Below, one piece after another: positions 33,094-41,808 of a stretch of DNA of 44,070 nt. The notes beneath the pieces were generated by a model that was not told the DNA's origin, searched no databases, and saw only the letters and a program-made list of their open reading frames with translations. The DNA is from a virus: IMG/VR virus record IMGVR_UViG_3300042569_003330, positions 1-44,070 of that record, one strand, 5' to 3'. Within the stretch, counting starts at the first letter, position 1, and every line of letters begins with the position of its first letter. The position numbers were made by a program, and so were the translations under genes.

Positions 33094-35484
33094 TTAACTG
33101 ATATTGATCAAAGAATCAATATCCAAAATATCTGATAAATTACCTTTTTTATTAAATGATGGTATATTTGGCATGTCATCAGAATCTTCTGATAAACGAA
33201 GAGTATCATAATCAATTGATAAAAATCCTTCGCCCCCTTTTGCACCATCTCGCACTTTTTTACCGCTATAGCGAATCATGTTTGCTTCCCGATCTTCATC
33301 GGTTTGCCAAATATTAACATGCGAATCAAAATCTGCTAATTGGTCCCAACTTCCTGCCATATTATCCAATCCGGGATTGTTTGCTTTATGACTTCCCCGA
33401 TTAAGTTGAGCCACTGTTAAGATAGGTGCTTCAAAAACATAACTCAAACCTCGACATTCTTGAACAATAAACTGTAGTTCGGCATGCTTAGAAGGTTGAT
33501 TAACTGAGGGACGCAATAATGCATGTCCATCAATGCATATCAAATCAGATTCAAATCCTTTTTTATCACGTATCTTTTTTAAGTATGCTCCAATATTTTT
33601 TGCAGAAACTCCTTTTGTCGGAACTTCTTTAATAATCAATTTTGATGATAACTTATTTTTAATTTGATTAATATCTCTTTGGTATTTGTCAATATTTTCT
33701 CCTAATGTTGCAATTGCAATTCCTGTCAACATACCGGAAATTCTTTTAGCATATCGCATTTCAGACATTTCAGGTGAAACAATAACAACATTTAAATTTT
33801 GAAGAATTATATTTACTGCAATATTCGCAAGACAAATGCTATTGTGGGTAACAATAAAATCATTCGTCAAATATAAGTGATCTTCCGCATCTACAGTGAT
33901 GCAGGTGCATTCCTCTCCGTCTGAATAGAGTTCAACTTTAGTTATGCTATTATGAATTTCTTTCTTTTTATTTTTACCAAATAGAATTAGTCGTTCATCT
34001 TTACGAGGAATCAAGTTCATTCTTTTCCGAAAATCATAATCAAATCTGATTCGCAACGTATAATATGTATGATATTCTCCTTTATATTTCTTTTGGGTGC
34101 TTGATACTTTTGCATTGCCTCCTAATGAACGAACAACGAACGCCAGTTGATTAATCATTTGTTCATTTTTAAGAAGAATTTCCATGGAACTATTCTTTCC
34201 TATGAATCCATCTGTATCTATCATACCTTCCAACAATGCAATACGGTTTTCGACGGAAGTATAAATATACTTTTCTGGAATAAATTTTGTATCTGATTTC
34301 TTTTCACTTAATCCTAATCTTTCTAATTCTTCGACTAGTGGATTGTAAGATACTCCTCGTTTTTTTACTATATTAATTCCACGGGTTCCAGACAGTTCTA
34401 AACCCATAGAAGATAATTCTTCTCTTACTCTATACAAACAGATATCGTCAAAATTAGTAAATGATGTTCTACGAGAAATACTCAATCCCCCATCTCCTAG
34501 CAATGCTCCCATAAGATATGGTGGAATAATTAATTTTTTCATGTCATTTGGAAATTCCACTGGTTCACACAATGGAACTTGAAGTCGATTCTTGTATGTG
34601 ACATAATTTTCAATTTTGAATTTAATAGTTTCTGTATCAAGTGTTTGATAACGAGATTTACAAGAATTCCACACTGTCCATAAATGTTCTGGGCAGCACA
34701 GTGTGCTTCTTCCATCCATAAAAGATACTTTATACACCTTTTTGATTCCTTGTGGATGAATATGAGTGATTCTGATAGGCTTTCCAGTTTTCCCATATAC
34801 CAAGTCGCCCACACAAAGTTCCCCAAATTTCTTATACCCAGAAGGAGTATAAATTTCTAGAGAATTCGGTTGAGCTTTCCCCACATTAGTTTCTCCGCCA
34901 ATATCATAAATAGCTTTTCCTTCTTTTTGAAATCCTCCACCAAATGCTTCATCCAACCCTATATATCCTGTTGAAATTAATGAATCTTTTTGTTTTAAAT
35001 ATTCTACAATTCGTTCATTATCAGAAAAATAATCCAAACCCAGATTATCTATAAGAGTAATAGCATGGATTTTTTCTGATTCTTTTTGAATATCATCTAA
35101 TTTGAATTCACGGGAATTTGATTTTTCATCAATGATTTTTTCTGTCAAAATCCCGAATTTTCTCTGCTTTATAAAATATTCAGTATTAAATATCAATTCC
35201 TCTTCATTATAATCACTATCTAGTTTTCTAATATAATCTACAGTTGCTTTTAGACTTTCTTTCAAGTTGGCATCACTAGCCCTTAGTTTTATTTCTGTAA
35301 GACTTGGAATACTATTTCGTTCAATATAAAAGTCGTGAATGATGGAAATGACATTTCCAATATGCTTATCTTTAAATAGACTCTTATCCAAGTAATCTAT
35401 AATAGATGCAAGATATGCTGAATCTTTCTTCAAACAGTGTTGAAGAATTGTTCTTTCAAAACGATCAAGGTCTATTTTTGCCAT
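33094..35484 (-). CDS. 41: Replicative DNA helicase (gp41-like) precursor with intein
   Basis: The 796-residue precursor loses an intein (residues 204-548) to give about 451 residues; T4 gp41 has 475. The N-terminal domain (1-160) is helical. The RecA-like core has STGYIGLDEAFGGG, then Walker A GETNVGK joined to S, and a Walker B region DLICIDGHALLRPS. Later come APILTVAQLNRGSHK and an arginine-rich GKKVRDGAKGG near the end, as in DnaB-family hexameric helicases. It unwinds DNA ahead of gp43 and recruits the gp61 primase. A sigma-70-like promoter has its -10 ending five bases before the ATG. Confidence 0.92.
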   Translation of the reverse strand: MAKIDLDRFERTILQHCLKKDSAYLASIIDYLDKSLFKDKHIGNVISIIHDFYIERNSIPSLTEIKLRASDANLKESLKATVDYIRKLDSDYNEEELIFNTEYFIKQRKFGILTEKIIDEKSNSREFKLDDIQKESEKIHAITLIDNLGLDYFSDNERIVEYLKQKDSLISTGYIGLDEAFGGGFQKEGKAIYDIGGETNVGKAQPNSLEIYTPSGYKKFGELCVGDLVYGKTGKPIRITHIHPQGIKKVYKVSFMDGRSTLCCPEHLWTVWNSCKSRYQTLDTETIKFKIENYVTYKNRLQVPLCEPVEFPNDMKKLIIPPYLMGALLGDGGLSISRRTSFTNFDDICLYRVREELSSMGLELSGTRGINIVKKRGVSYNPLVEELERLGLSEKKSDTKFIPEKYIYTSVENRIALLEGMIDTDGFIGKNSSMEILLKNEQMINQLAFVVRSLGGNAKVSSTQKKYKGEYHTYYTLRIRFDYDFRKRMNLIPRKDERLILFGKNKKKEIHNSITKVELYSDGEECTCITVDAEDHLYLTNDFIVTHNSICLANIAVNIILQNLNVVIVSPEMSEMRYAKRISGMLTGIAIATLGENIDKYQRDINQIKNKLSSKLIIKEVPTKGVSAKNIGAYLKKIRDKKGFESDLICIDGHALLRPSVNQPSKHAELQFIVQECRGLSYVFEAPILTVAQLNRGSHKANNPGLDNMAGSWDQLADFDSHVNIWQTDEDREANMIRYSGKKVRDGAKGGEGFLSIDYDTLRLSEDSDDMPNIPSFNKKGNLSDILDIDSLINIS
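33841..34875 (-). other. Intein of the gp41 helicase: class 3 with LAGLIDADG endonuclease
   Basis: Residues 204-548 (345 residues) split Walker A between Lys203 and Ser549. The first residue is Ala, so the normal nucleophile is missing. The class 3 triplet is present: Trp269 in EHLWT, Cys528 in CITVD and Thr546 in VTHN. Two LAGLIDADG helices are visible, LMGALLGDGG (324-333) and LLEGMIDTDG (417-426), both with their acidic residues. The element therefore looks able both to splice and to home. The insertion point equals that of intein 1 in the terminase. Confidence 0.92.
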
Positions 35485-35489
35485 TCTAA

Positions 35490-35518
35490 ACTATGGCGCA
35501 CTATAGCAAGAAAGTCAA
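35490..35518 (-). promoter_or_regulatory. Sigma-70-like promoter of the helicase gene
   Basis: On the minus strand TTGACT (35513-35518), a 17-base spacer and CATAGT (35490-35495) precede the gp41 ATG by only five bases. Transcription would be expected to start at or beside the ATG. Confidence 0.55.
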
Positions 35519-35526
35519 GAAATTCC

Positions 35527-35820
35527 TTAGACTCTTTTATATTCGATGCTTATAATTCTACTTTCTATGTTTTTACCTTTGATGAATTTTTGTAAAAACC
35601 AACTCTCAAATAATGTATAATCGACTTCGTCTCCCGTTTTTATATAATTGGATTTTTTTAAAAAAGAATCGAACAACTGAGCAATAGTCAGTTGTTCGAT
35701 TTTTTCCGTTTCCTCATTTTTTCTTCTAACAGCTATATCATCCTCTTTTTCAATAATTATCTTTTTGAAAACTGGCTTGTCAATCATTGCACCAGTCATT
35801 TTGATAATAGCTTCAATCAT
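35527..35820 (-). CDS. Hypothetical protein (97 residues) between UvsX and gp41
   Basis: The product starts MIEAIIKMTGAMIDKPVFKKIIIEKEDDI, is highly charged and mainly helical, and contains QLTIAQLFDSFLKKSNYI. I do not recognise it. T4 has gene 40 in the same place between uvsX and 41 (115 residues); this is a positional match only. TAAATA, partly formed by the UvsX stop codon, ends five bases before the ATG. Confidence 0.5.
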   Translation of the reverse strand: MIEAIIKMTGAMIDKPVFKKIIIEKEDDIAVRRKNEETEKIEQLTIAQLFDSFLKKSNYIKTGDEVDYTLFESWFLQKFIKGKNIESRIISIEYKRV

Positions 35821-35828
35821 AATGCTAT

Positions 35829-36839
35829 TTATTGGATAGCATATTTCTTTTCTATTTTTTCACAAAACTCTTTGTTTGCTAGAAGACTTTCCATGAAATC
35901 AGAATCTTCTTCAATTTCTGCCCTTCTTTTTTGTTTTTCATCTCCCGGCACAATATACCATCCTTGTTTTTCAGTTTTTAAGATTCCGAATTCTAAAGCA
36001 AAATCAAATAATCCAGAATAACGATTAACTCCGTCTCCGAAATAAACAGAAACCGGGAATGATGCATTCTCTTTAACATAGCGACTTAATCCTGCACGAA
36101 GAGTAAAACGGAATCCGGACAATACGTTTTTACCATCTTCTTTTTCATTTTCTTGTGCTTTTGTAATGAATAATAGAGTGTGTGCAGCATATTGCGCTCC
36201 TCGTCCACCTGCGGCAACTTCCTTGGAATATAATTCCATTGTTTGATATGAATGATTTACAATAACAATTGGAATTTGTTTGATTGCAGATTCACCAGTA
36301 ATAATACGGAAAAATGATTTTAATTGTTTTGCACGGGTCATGTCTGCGGTACTCTTATTATCAATTGCATCTTGTGTTTCTTTATCAGAACGTAACATAC
36401 CAATTGAATCTACACAAATCAAAACATTATCTCCTTCGGAAATATCATTCATTAAATTAGCGCAATCTGTTTTCAATTCTTCCACGCTTCTAATAGGACG
36501 ATGATCAATCTTTGAAGTATCTATTCCGGCTTTTTCAAAATAACTTGGTGTAGAGCCAAGTTCACTATCATATAATACCACTAACGAATCTTTGCCTGCA
36601 TTTTGTATTTGAAAACCTTTTATAATTTCGATCATGAAATTAGTTTTAAAGTGTTTTGGGGGTGCAGCAATTTGAAGTATTCCTCGGGGAAGTCCTCCAT
36701 CCAACTTTCCACTCATTGCTAAATTTAGCAAAGGAACATCAGTTTTGATGAACTGTCCTTCTATAAAATATCTGCTATTTTTTAATATTTCTGGTTTTAA
36801 AATTGTATTTTTTCTAAGTTTCTCTAAGAGTTTTGACAT
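35829..36839 (-). CDS. uvsX: UvsX RecA-like recombinase
   Basis: The 336-residue product has the UvsX-type Walker A APPKHFKT (residues 59-66; T4 reads GPSKSFKS), a Walker B ending in VLICVDSIGML (D144), and a RecA-type DNA-binding region following VNHSYQTMELYSKEVAAGGRGAQ. The core starts at DGGLPRGILQIA. UvsX forms filaments on single-stranded DNA coated with gp32 and carries out strand exchange for recombination-dependent replication. T4 UvsX has 391 residues; the C-terminal part is shorter here. A sigma-70-like promoter has its -10 ending seven bases before the ATG. Confidence 0.93.
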   Translation of the reverse strand: MSKLLEKLRKNTILKPEILKNSRYFIEGQFIKTDVPLLNLAMSGKLDGGLPRGILQIAAPPKHFKTNFMIEIIKGFQIQNAGKDSLVVLYDSELGSTPSYFEKAGIDTSKIDHRPIRSVEELKTDCANLMNDISEGDNVLICVDSIGMLRSDKETQDAIDNKSTADMTRAKQLKSFFRIITGESAIKQIPIVIVNHSYQTMELYSKEVAAGGRGAQYAAHTLLFITKAQENEKEDGKNVLSGFRFTLRAGLSRYVKENASFPVSVYFGDGVNRYSGLFDFALEFGILKTEKQGWYIVPGDEKQKRRAEIEEDSDFMESLLANKEFCEKIEKKYAIQ

Positions 36840-36846
36840 ACCATAA

Positions 36847-36874
36847 AATATACCACATTTCTAATTTGATTCAA
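36847..36874 (-). promoter_or_regulatory. Sigma-70-like promoter of uvsX
   Basis: On the minus strand TTGAAT (36869-36874), a 16-base spacer and TATATT (36847-36852) precede the uvsX ATG by seven bases. It lies directly after the terminator of the upstream operon, so uvsX begins a new transcription unit. The expected start site falls on or next to the ATG. Confidence 0.65.
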
Positions 36875-36884
36875 TACTAAAATT

Positions 36885-36920
36885 GAAAAAGGCGAAAGAT
36901 TTTCATCTTTCGCCTTTTTC
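36885..36920. terminator. Hairpin terminator upstream of uvsX
   Basis: A 16-base perfect stem (left arm GAAAAAGGCGAAAGAT, loop TTTC) follows the end of the leftward small-gene group at 36943 and precedes the uvsX promoter. It should stop transcripts coming from gp43. Confidence 0.88.
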
Positions 36921-36942
36921 TTTTACACTCAAAGAAAATCAA

Positions 36943-37200
36943 TTAGTCTGCGCATGCACAACTACCACTGCAAGAGGTAACTTCTGCACTTTTCTTTTCT
37001 GCTACTTTTACAAGTTTATCCGTTTGAAGTTCTTTACGAACAACTTTCAAATGTTTACTCAATTCACTTGCGCCTTTGCGGGCACGAACTGCGGCACTTG
37101 CAGTTCCTTTGGTGCGAAATTTAGCAGCATCTTCAAGAAAATCCTTGACTAGGTCGATTACTTTCTTCTCATTTTCTGTTAGGTTTTGTAGTGTTTCCAT
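36943..37200 (-). CDS. Histone H1-like (Hc1-type) small basic protein
   Basis: The 85-residue product has DLVKDFLEDAAKFRTKGTA, then SAAVRARKGASELSKHLKVVRKEL. This matches the pattern of small Hc1-like proteins, in which an acidic helix, a (K)G..A...RARK..xEL junction and a Lys-rich helix follow each other. Such proteins bind DNA non-specifically; short phage versions also occur. The C-terminus is unusual, with four cysteines in SCSGSCACAD-like order, which could bind metal. It is the last gene before the terminator of the gp46-gp43 operon. Confidence 0.55.
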   Translation of the reverse strand: METLQNLTENEKKVIDLVKDFLEDAAKFRTKGTASAAVRARKGASELSKHLKVVRKELQTDKLVKVAEKKSAEVTSCSGSCACAD

Positions 37201-37202
37201 AA

Positions 37203-37565
37203 TTAAAAAAGTTTAACAATATTTTCTTCCGTTGAAGGAACTTGCGGAGCTTGCTTTAGGGTAAGATTTGTATAATTTTCCACAACATTTGCAGCCAATG
37301 CAAGATTAGCATTTAATACACTATCTTTTGCAAAGGTATACAGAATATCTTCAGTTGGATTTGCAAGTAAACTGCGTAGATTTACTGGAGGTGAAATACT
37401 AAGCATTTCAATAGGAATGAAATTGATATTTACTTGACCATCTTGTCCGCCAATTCCTAAGAATGCAGGATTTTTCACAACCAAACTAGTTTCAGTTTCA
37501 TTTACGAGTGTTGCAACGATTAATTCGCTTATGTTTTTAAGGATTCCAATAACTTTAATGTCCAT
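37203..37565 (-). CDS. Hypothetical protein with Sm-like beta pattern
   Basis: The 120-residue product starts MDIKVIGILKNISELIVATLVNETETSLVVKNPAFLGI and continues QVNINFIPIEML. A run of short strands with (V/I)KNP in the middle resembles the Sm-like beta-barrel proteins of cyanophages and other T4-like phages, but I cannot name the family firmly. The C-terminal 50 residues are helical and polar. It lies two bases from the Hc1-like gene, so both are co-transcribed downstream of gp43. Confidence 0.55.
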   Translation of the reverse strand: MDIKVIGILKNISELIVATLVNETETSLVVKNPAFLGIGGQDGQVNINFIPIEMLSISPPVNLRSLLANPTEDILYTFAKDSVLNANLALAANVVENYTNLTLKQAPQVPSTEENIVKLF

Positions 37566-37602
37566 ATCAATATTAACTCTTAATAAACTCCTATTTCAAG
37601 CA

Positions 37603-37923
37603 TTATTTTAATTTTCCTTGCATTTTTCTTTCTAAAAGTTGATAATTTGAAAGACTGTTCAAATTGAATGATTGTAATAAATCATGATAATCTTTTTGAA
37701 GTGCTGAATAAGTTATTATAAACTGATTTTCTTCGTGTTCTATGAGTTGAATTAGTTCAGCTTTTGAAATCCATTTGCCGGAAAAATGGTCTTCACGAAT
37801 AATTTCAATATCTCTTTGTTCAAAAACAATAGCAAAAATTCTTTTTATTTCAGCCGAAAAGGTCTTCCAACGAGAATTCAACTTGTTTTCTAGGGTCTGG
37901 GAGGTTCCATCGGAGTGCTTCAT
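37603..37923 (-). CDS. Hypothetical protein (up to 106 residues), uncertain start
   Basis: The product contains FSAEIKRIFAIVFEQRDIEIIREDHFSGKW and a helical C-terminus (LLERKMQGKLK). From the ATG at 37923 it overlaps the end of the polymerase gene by 74 bases; later non-ATG starts (for example TTG near residue 11-15) would shorten the overlap. The part beyond the overlap has normal composition, so the gene is probably real although its first residues may be wrong. Function unknown. Confidence 0.45.
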   Translation of the reverse strand: MKHSDGTSQTLENKLNSRWKTFSAEIKRIFAIVFEQRDIEIIREDHFSGKWISKAELIQLIEHEENQFIITYSALQKDYHDLLQSFNLNSLSNYQLLERKMQGKLK

Positions 37924-40438
37924 ATATAGGAGTCAAAGATTGCAAAAATCCTTTAAAGAAATGTCGTGTATAATCAATTGTCAAATTGAATTCAGGAGGT
38001 AATTCATTTTGATATGCAATAGCAGGCAGATTAAATTTATTTTCCTTTAAAAACACAATTTTTACTTTAGAACCATTTACAATCTTTGGATACTTATCTG
38101 TTAAATTTAATGTCTTCAATAATTCGTTATGGTAAATGCATAATTTAGCAGTTCCGTGTGTTCCTGTGGCTATATCAAACTTGTTGTTTTTACCTTCCCA
38201 TTTATTCAATACCTTAATTGATGTTCTTTGTGCAATATCATTTGGTGATAATTGTTGAAAATCTGTATTGAAGATTTCATTAATCATATCATTTGCTTGC
38301 TTATTATCCTTGGAAATCATAATTGCTGTTTCGACAATCTTTTTTGCCAGATTTCTGACTGGAATACTCCATGTACTTTTAGCAAGACTCAATCCAGAAT
38401 ATTTGAATTTATTCATTTTCTTTCCTTCCTTATTAACAAGGTGGAGAATATAATGCTTCTTTCCTGTCCAAATTGCTCTTGGACAAACGGATTCTCTTTT
38501 AAAGAAAAAACGCGGATCTTTGGAATTCCATTTATCAATTGCCCATTGGCGAATTGTAGAATTGATATGATCAGAAATTTTATTTTCCACTTCAACAAAT
38601 TCAGGGGTCAAATCACCATTTTCATCAATTAGTTCGAATTTATATTTGTCTTTAATATCTTTAATTGTGATTAGGCACGAATCAGTATCACCTGCAACAA
38701 CAATATCTTTCCATTCCAAATCCCATTCCTTTGATACGAAATCATTAATAGTCTGATCAGTTTTACGAATCATTTCTTGCCCTGTTAATGTAATGCTGCG
38801 AGCACAGTCAGGATCGAATAATGCAAAGAACCGATTACAGAAAACACCATATGTAGAATTCAATAAGATTTTATAAAGATATTGTTCTGTATCTTTTTGA
38901 TCCGCAGTTTTACGAAGCGAAATATATTCGTTCGATTCTGGATTTAATTTTTCCAGTTTCTTTTCCATGATTTCCACTTCTTTACGAATATTCTTTCGTT
39001 TTTCATAAAGTTCATCGCAAAATGATGCAGCTAAACCTTTTTCTTTTTGATGAAAAACTATTCCTGCTGCTGAAATACTGCAATCGTTTCTAACTAAAAA
39101 TTGTTGAAGTTTGTCTTTTGGAATCGACGTTACAACACCTTTTTTAAAGAAAAATAAGACTACTTGATCATTTTCTTCTTTAACAATTTTAGCAACCTTC
39201 ATTTCAGGAGAAATGTTTAATGTAATAATTGTACTAGGATACAAACTGTTTGCATCAAAGCTAACAATATCAGTATGCATTGTATTTTCCGGTTGCTTAA
39301 CATAGCCTCCGGGAATTCTCTCTTTTACTCCTTCGTCTTGTGTAGTAATAATCTTATTTTTCAACAACCCTTGTTTAGCAATAATTCCTGTAATAATTGC
39401 AACTTTACCAAGTGCTTTATCAATATTACAAAATCCACTAAAAGCAGAGAATTTAGCGATTTCCAGATATTTTCGTCGTTCATCAATCAATATAAGCAAT
39501 TTTACGTCCCAAATATTGTAATTGATAAATCTATTCCAATCGGTGTGACACAAATCGTGTAAACTCAATTCACCATAATCTAATTTACCCATTCCTAATT
39601 CTTCTTTTGCAACAAAATCCAATCCATCACTTTCCCGTTCACCGGGAGTGAAAGTTTTATATAAAATCATATAATCCAAATGGGAAACTCCGCCAATGGT
39701 ATATTCTGTATACGTTTGTTTAAACTTGTTCTCTTTTTCTTGACCGTAAATATATTCGACAGGAGACAAGTTCTTTGATTTTCCTTCTCCAAGAACTGAT
39801 TCGATACGACGCACAATGTATGGCATGTCGAAACTATAAGAATTATATCCAACAATAAGATCAGGAAAATTCGCTCTCCAAAATCTCAAAAACTTTTGAA
39901 GTAGTTCTTTTTCAGTAGGAGTAAAATTATAAACAATTTCTTCTGGTTCAATATTTTCCAAATGATCTTTGCATGAATAATGATTATATGGTTTAACTCC
40001 CCATACATAATACTTCTTGGTTTTACTATCAAAAACTGTAATTGATGTTAATGGAAATTTTGCATCTTTTGGATCAGGGAATTCCTCAGAAATAACTTCG
40101 ATATCGTAATAAAAAATTCTCAAAGGTTGTCGAGTCAAATCTATAATATCAGAATCATAATAGTTCTCTAAAAGATATTGCTGAGTTGCAGGAAGATTAA
40201 AATATTTGGTTCCTTTATAAGTTTTAAGATATTCCGTTCTTTCCCATTCACTAGAAAATTCTTTTTTTGCCAAAGGAGTTCCATCAATACCGTGAGAAAT
40301 TACCAAACGATTATCTTTAGTTGGAATATAAAGATATGGTTTGTATTGAACTTTCCGATAAATCGGTTCTCCATCATTTGCATACAGCCAATGATGAATA
40401 ATTGATTTTTTCTTATCGTAAAAAATATTTCTTAGCAT
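37850..40438 (-). CDS. 43: Family B DNA polymerase (gp43-like)
   Basis: The 862-residue replicative polymerase (T4: 898) has the proofreading exonuclease motifs YYDIEV (D112, E114), GYNSYSFD (N199, D204) and YNIWD (Y307, D311). Polymerase motif A is FDANSLYPS (D395), motif B is KILLNSTYG (from K523), and motif C is GDTDS (D584, D586). The C-terminus VEFSLEDLFG looks like the short clamp-binding tail that ties gp43 to gp45. All catalytic residues are present, so it should be active. It follows the glycosyltransferase gene after 12 bases without a promoter of its own that I can see. Confidence 0.97.
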   Translation of the reverse strand: MLRNIFYDKKKSIIHHWLYANDGEPIYRKVQYKPYLYIPTKDNRLVISHGIDGTPLAKKEFSSEWERTEYLKTYKGTKYFNLPATQQYLLENYYDSDIIDLTRQPLRIFYYDIEVISEEFPDPKDAKFPLTSITVFDSKTKKYYVWGVKPYNHYSCKDHLENIEPEEIVYNFTPTEKELLQKFLRFWRANFPDLIVGYNSYSFDMPYIVRRIESVLGEGKSKNLSPVEYIYGQEKENKFKQTYTEYTIGGVSHLDYMILYKTFTPGERESDGLDFVAKEELGMGKLDYGELSLHDLCHTDWNRFINYNIWDVKLLILIDERRKYLEIAKFSAFSGFCNIDKALGKVAIITGIIAKQGLLKNKIITTQDEGVKERIPGGYVKQPENTMHTDIVSFDANSLYPSTIITLNISPEMKVAKIVKEENDQVVLFFFKKGVVTSIPKDKLQQFLVRNDCSISAAGIVFHQKEKGLAASFCDELYEKRKNIRKEVEIMEKKLEKLNPESNEYISLRKTADQKDTEQYLYKILLNSTYGVFCNRFFALFDPDCARSITLTGQEMIRKTDQTINDFVSKEWDLEWKDIVVAGDTDSCLITIKDIKDKYKFELIDENGDLTPEFVEVENKISDHINSTIRQWAIDKWNSKDPRFFFKRESVCPRAIWTGKKHYILHLVNKEGKKMNKFKYSGLSLAKSTWSIPVRNLAKKIVETAIMISKDNKQANDMINEIFNTDFQQLSPNDIAQRTSIKVLNKWEGKNNKFDIATGTHGTAKLCIYHNELLKTLNLTDKYPKIVNGSKVKIVFLKENKFNLPAIAYQNELPPEFNLTIDYTRHFFKGFLQSLTPIYEALRWNLPDPRKQVEFSLEDLFG

Positions 40439-40450
40439 TCTATAAAACTA

Positions 40451-41785
40451 CTAGAATTGTTCTGGATTGTTCTGTAAGAAAGTTGAATTTTCTTTTCTTT
40501 TAGAACTTCCGTATTCTGTAGTATACAAGAGCATATACTCATCAAGATGATCTTGCAAGATATATTTTTCGGAGTATTGACGAGAAAAATCGGATGCATT
40601 CATATAATTTTCTTCACTACTCAACACCTTTTCTAATTGTTGGAATAATTCTTCTGAAGAATTGAATAAATATTCCCATCCATTAAAATTATATGCTTCC
40701 AAGTTTTGAGCAATACAAGGAATACCTTGGATTCCTGCTTCAGTTAATTTAATATTTGCTTTTGCTCTTGAAAAGTTATTCTTTTGTAATGGAGCAATTG
40801 ATATATTAACATTCAAACTTTTCAGTTTTTCGGTATATTCGTTAATTGGACACCAATCATGAAATTCGATTCCATTATTAATAAATTGGCGTAATTTTAA
40901 TGGCAATGCTCCAAAAAATACCCATTGATATTTTTTATGAACAAGTATATCTTGAATTATTGCATCTACTACATGACCAAAATCATCATTTTGTGACACT
41001 TTATTAGCTACATCAAAATGTGTTCCGCTTCCTGCATACAATACTCTTGGCTTACTTTGGTGTTTTTTATAACGATTAATTATTTCCTCCCTATTATAAT
41101 TTTTTTCAAACCAGTTTTTAGGTGCATAATTAGGGATAACCGTAATTTTATCAAAATTTAAATACTTTTTGTAATGCTGTCTCATATGTTCGGAAACAAC
41201 GGTCATTTCATCAACAAATGGCATTATTTTTCTAACAGTGTTTAATACTGCATCTCCTTCAAATGCGCTTTTACAAACATTATAATCTGGAATATCCTGG
41301 GAGGGAAGTACAATATCATCGACCTCATAAATAATACGAAATCCTTTTCCGGTTTGTGCTTTTAGTTGATTAGAAACCTCCCGCAAGAATTTTACAAATT
41401 CATACTGAGGTTCGGTACATTGTCTTTGTAATCGCACTGCATCAATTCCACCATAGAATTGACCTACAGTAACCATTTGATATAATGTCATAACTACAGC
41501 TTTGTTGTATGCCAACAAGTCGTCTGCGGGCCAAATCATTCGCCAAAAAGCACACCCACTTTGATCAGCACAATAATGAATCACTCTTGGCAATCCATCC
41601 CCCGGAGGCAGAATTTTTGGACTTTGTTGAGCAACTGTTTGCTGAACAGTTGCAACATTATTTGTTACCGCTCCATATTTTTTATTATATGGAAAATTTA
41701 TATTTCCATATTGAGAATTCTGAATGCTTTCTTTTTGAACTTTCGGAACTTTTTTTATCGTTGTGGGTTTAATTATTCTAGCCAT
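40451..41785 (-). CDS. GT4-type glycosyltransferase-like protein
   Basis: The 444-residue product has the two-domain GT-B layout. The N-terminal part has PRVIHYCADQSGCAFWRM, then IDAVRLQRQ and RIIYEVDDIV (about residues 155-165). The C-terminal part has DKITVIPNYAP, then PRVLYAGSGTHFDV, WVFFGALPL, and NISIAPLQKNNFSRAKANIKLTEAG, the nucleotide-sugar binding E-G region with an NIKL.E motif of family 4 enzymes. A phage-encoded sugar transferase inside a replication operon suggests modification of DNA or of host surface, but the target cannot be read from sequence. TAAATA ends six bases before the ATG. Confidence 0.75.
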   Translation of the reverse strand: MARIIKPTTIKKVPKVQKESIQNSQYGNINFPYNKKYGAVTNNVATVQQTVAQQSPKILPPGDGLPRVIHYCADQSGCAFWRMIWPADDLLAYNKAVVMTLYQMVTVGQFYGGIDAVRLQRQCTEPQYEFVKFLREVSNQLKAQTGKGFRIIYEVDDIVLPSQDIPDYNVCKSAFEGDAVLNTVRKIMPFVDEMTVVSEHMRQHYKKYLNFDKITVIPNYAPKNWFEKNYNREEIINRYKKHQSKPRVLYAGSGTHFDVANKVSQNDDFGHVVDAIIQDILVHKKYQWVFFGALPLKLRQFINNGIEFHDWCPINEYTEKLKSLNVNISIAPLQKNNFSRAKANIKLTEAGIQGIPCIAQNLEAYNFNGWEYLFNSSEELFQQLEKVLSSEENYMNASDFSRQYSEKYILQDHLDEYMLLYTTEYGSSKRKENSTFLQNNPEQF

Positions 41786-41808
41786 TAACGATATTTAAGA
41801 CTGTATAA

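Noticed and set aside
39275-39562. Plus-strand frames inside the polymerase, terminase, gp32 and gp46 genes.
   Set aside because: They are antisense to strongly supported genes, have biased composition and lack the TAAATA or -10 start signal.
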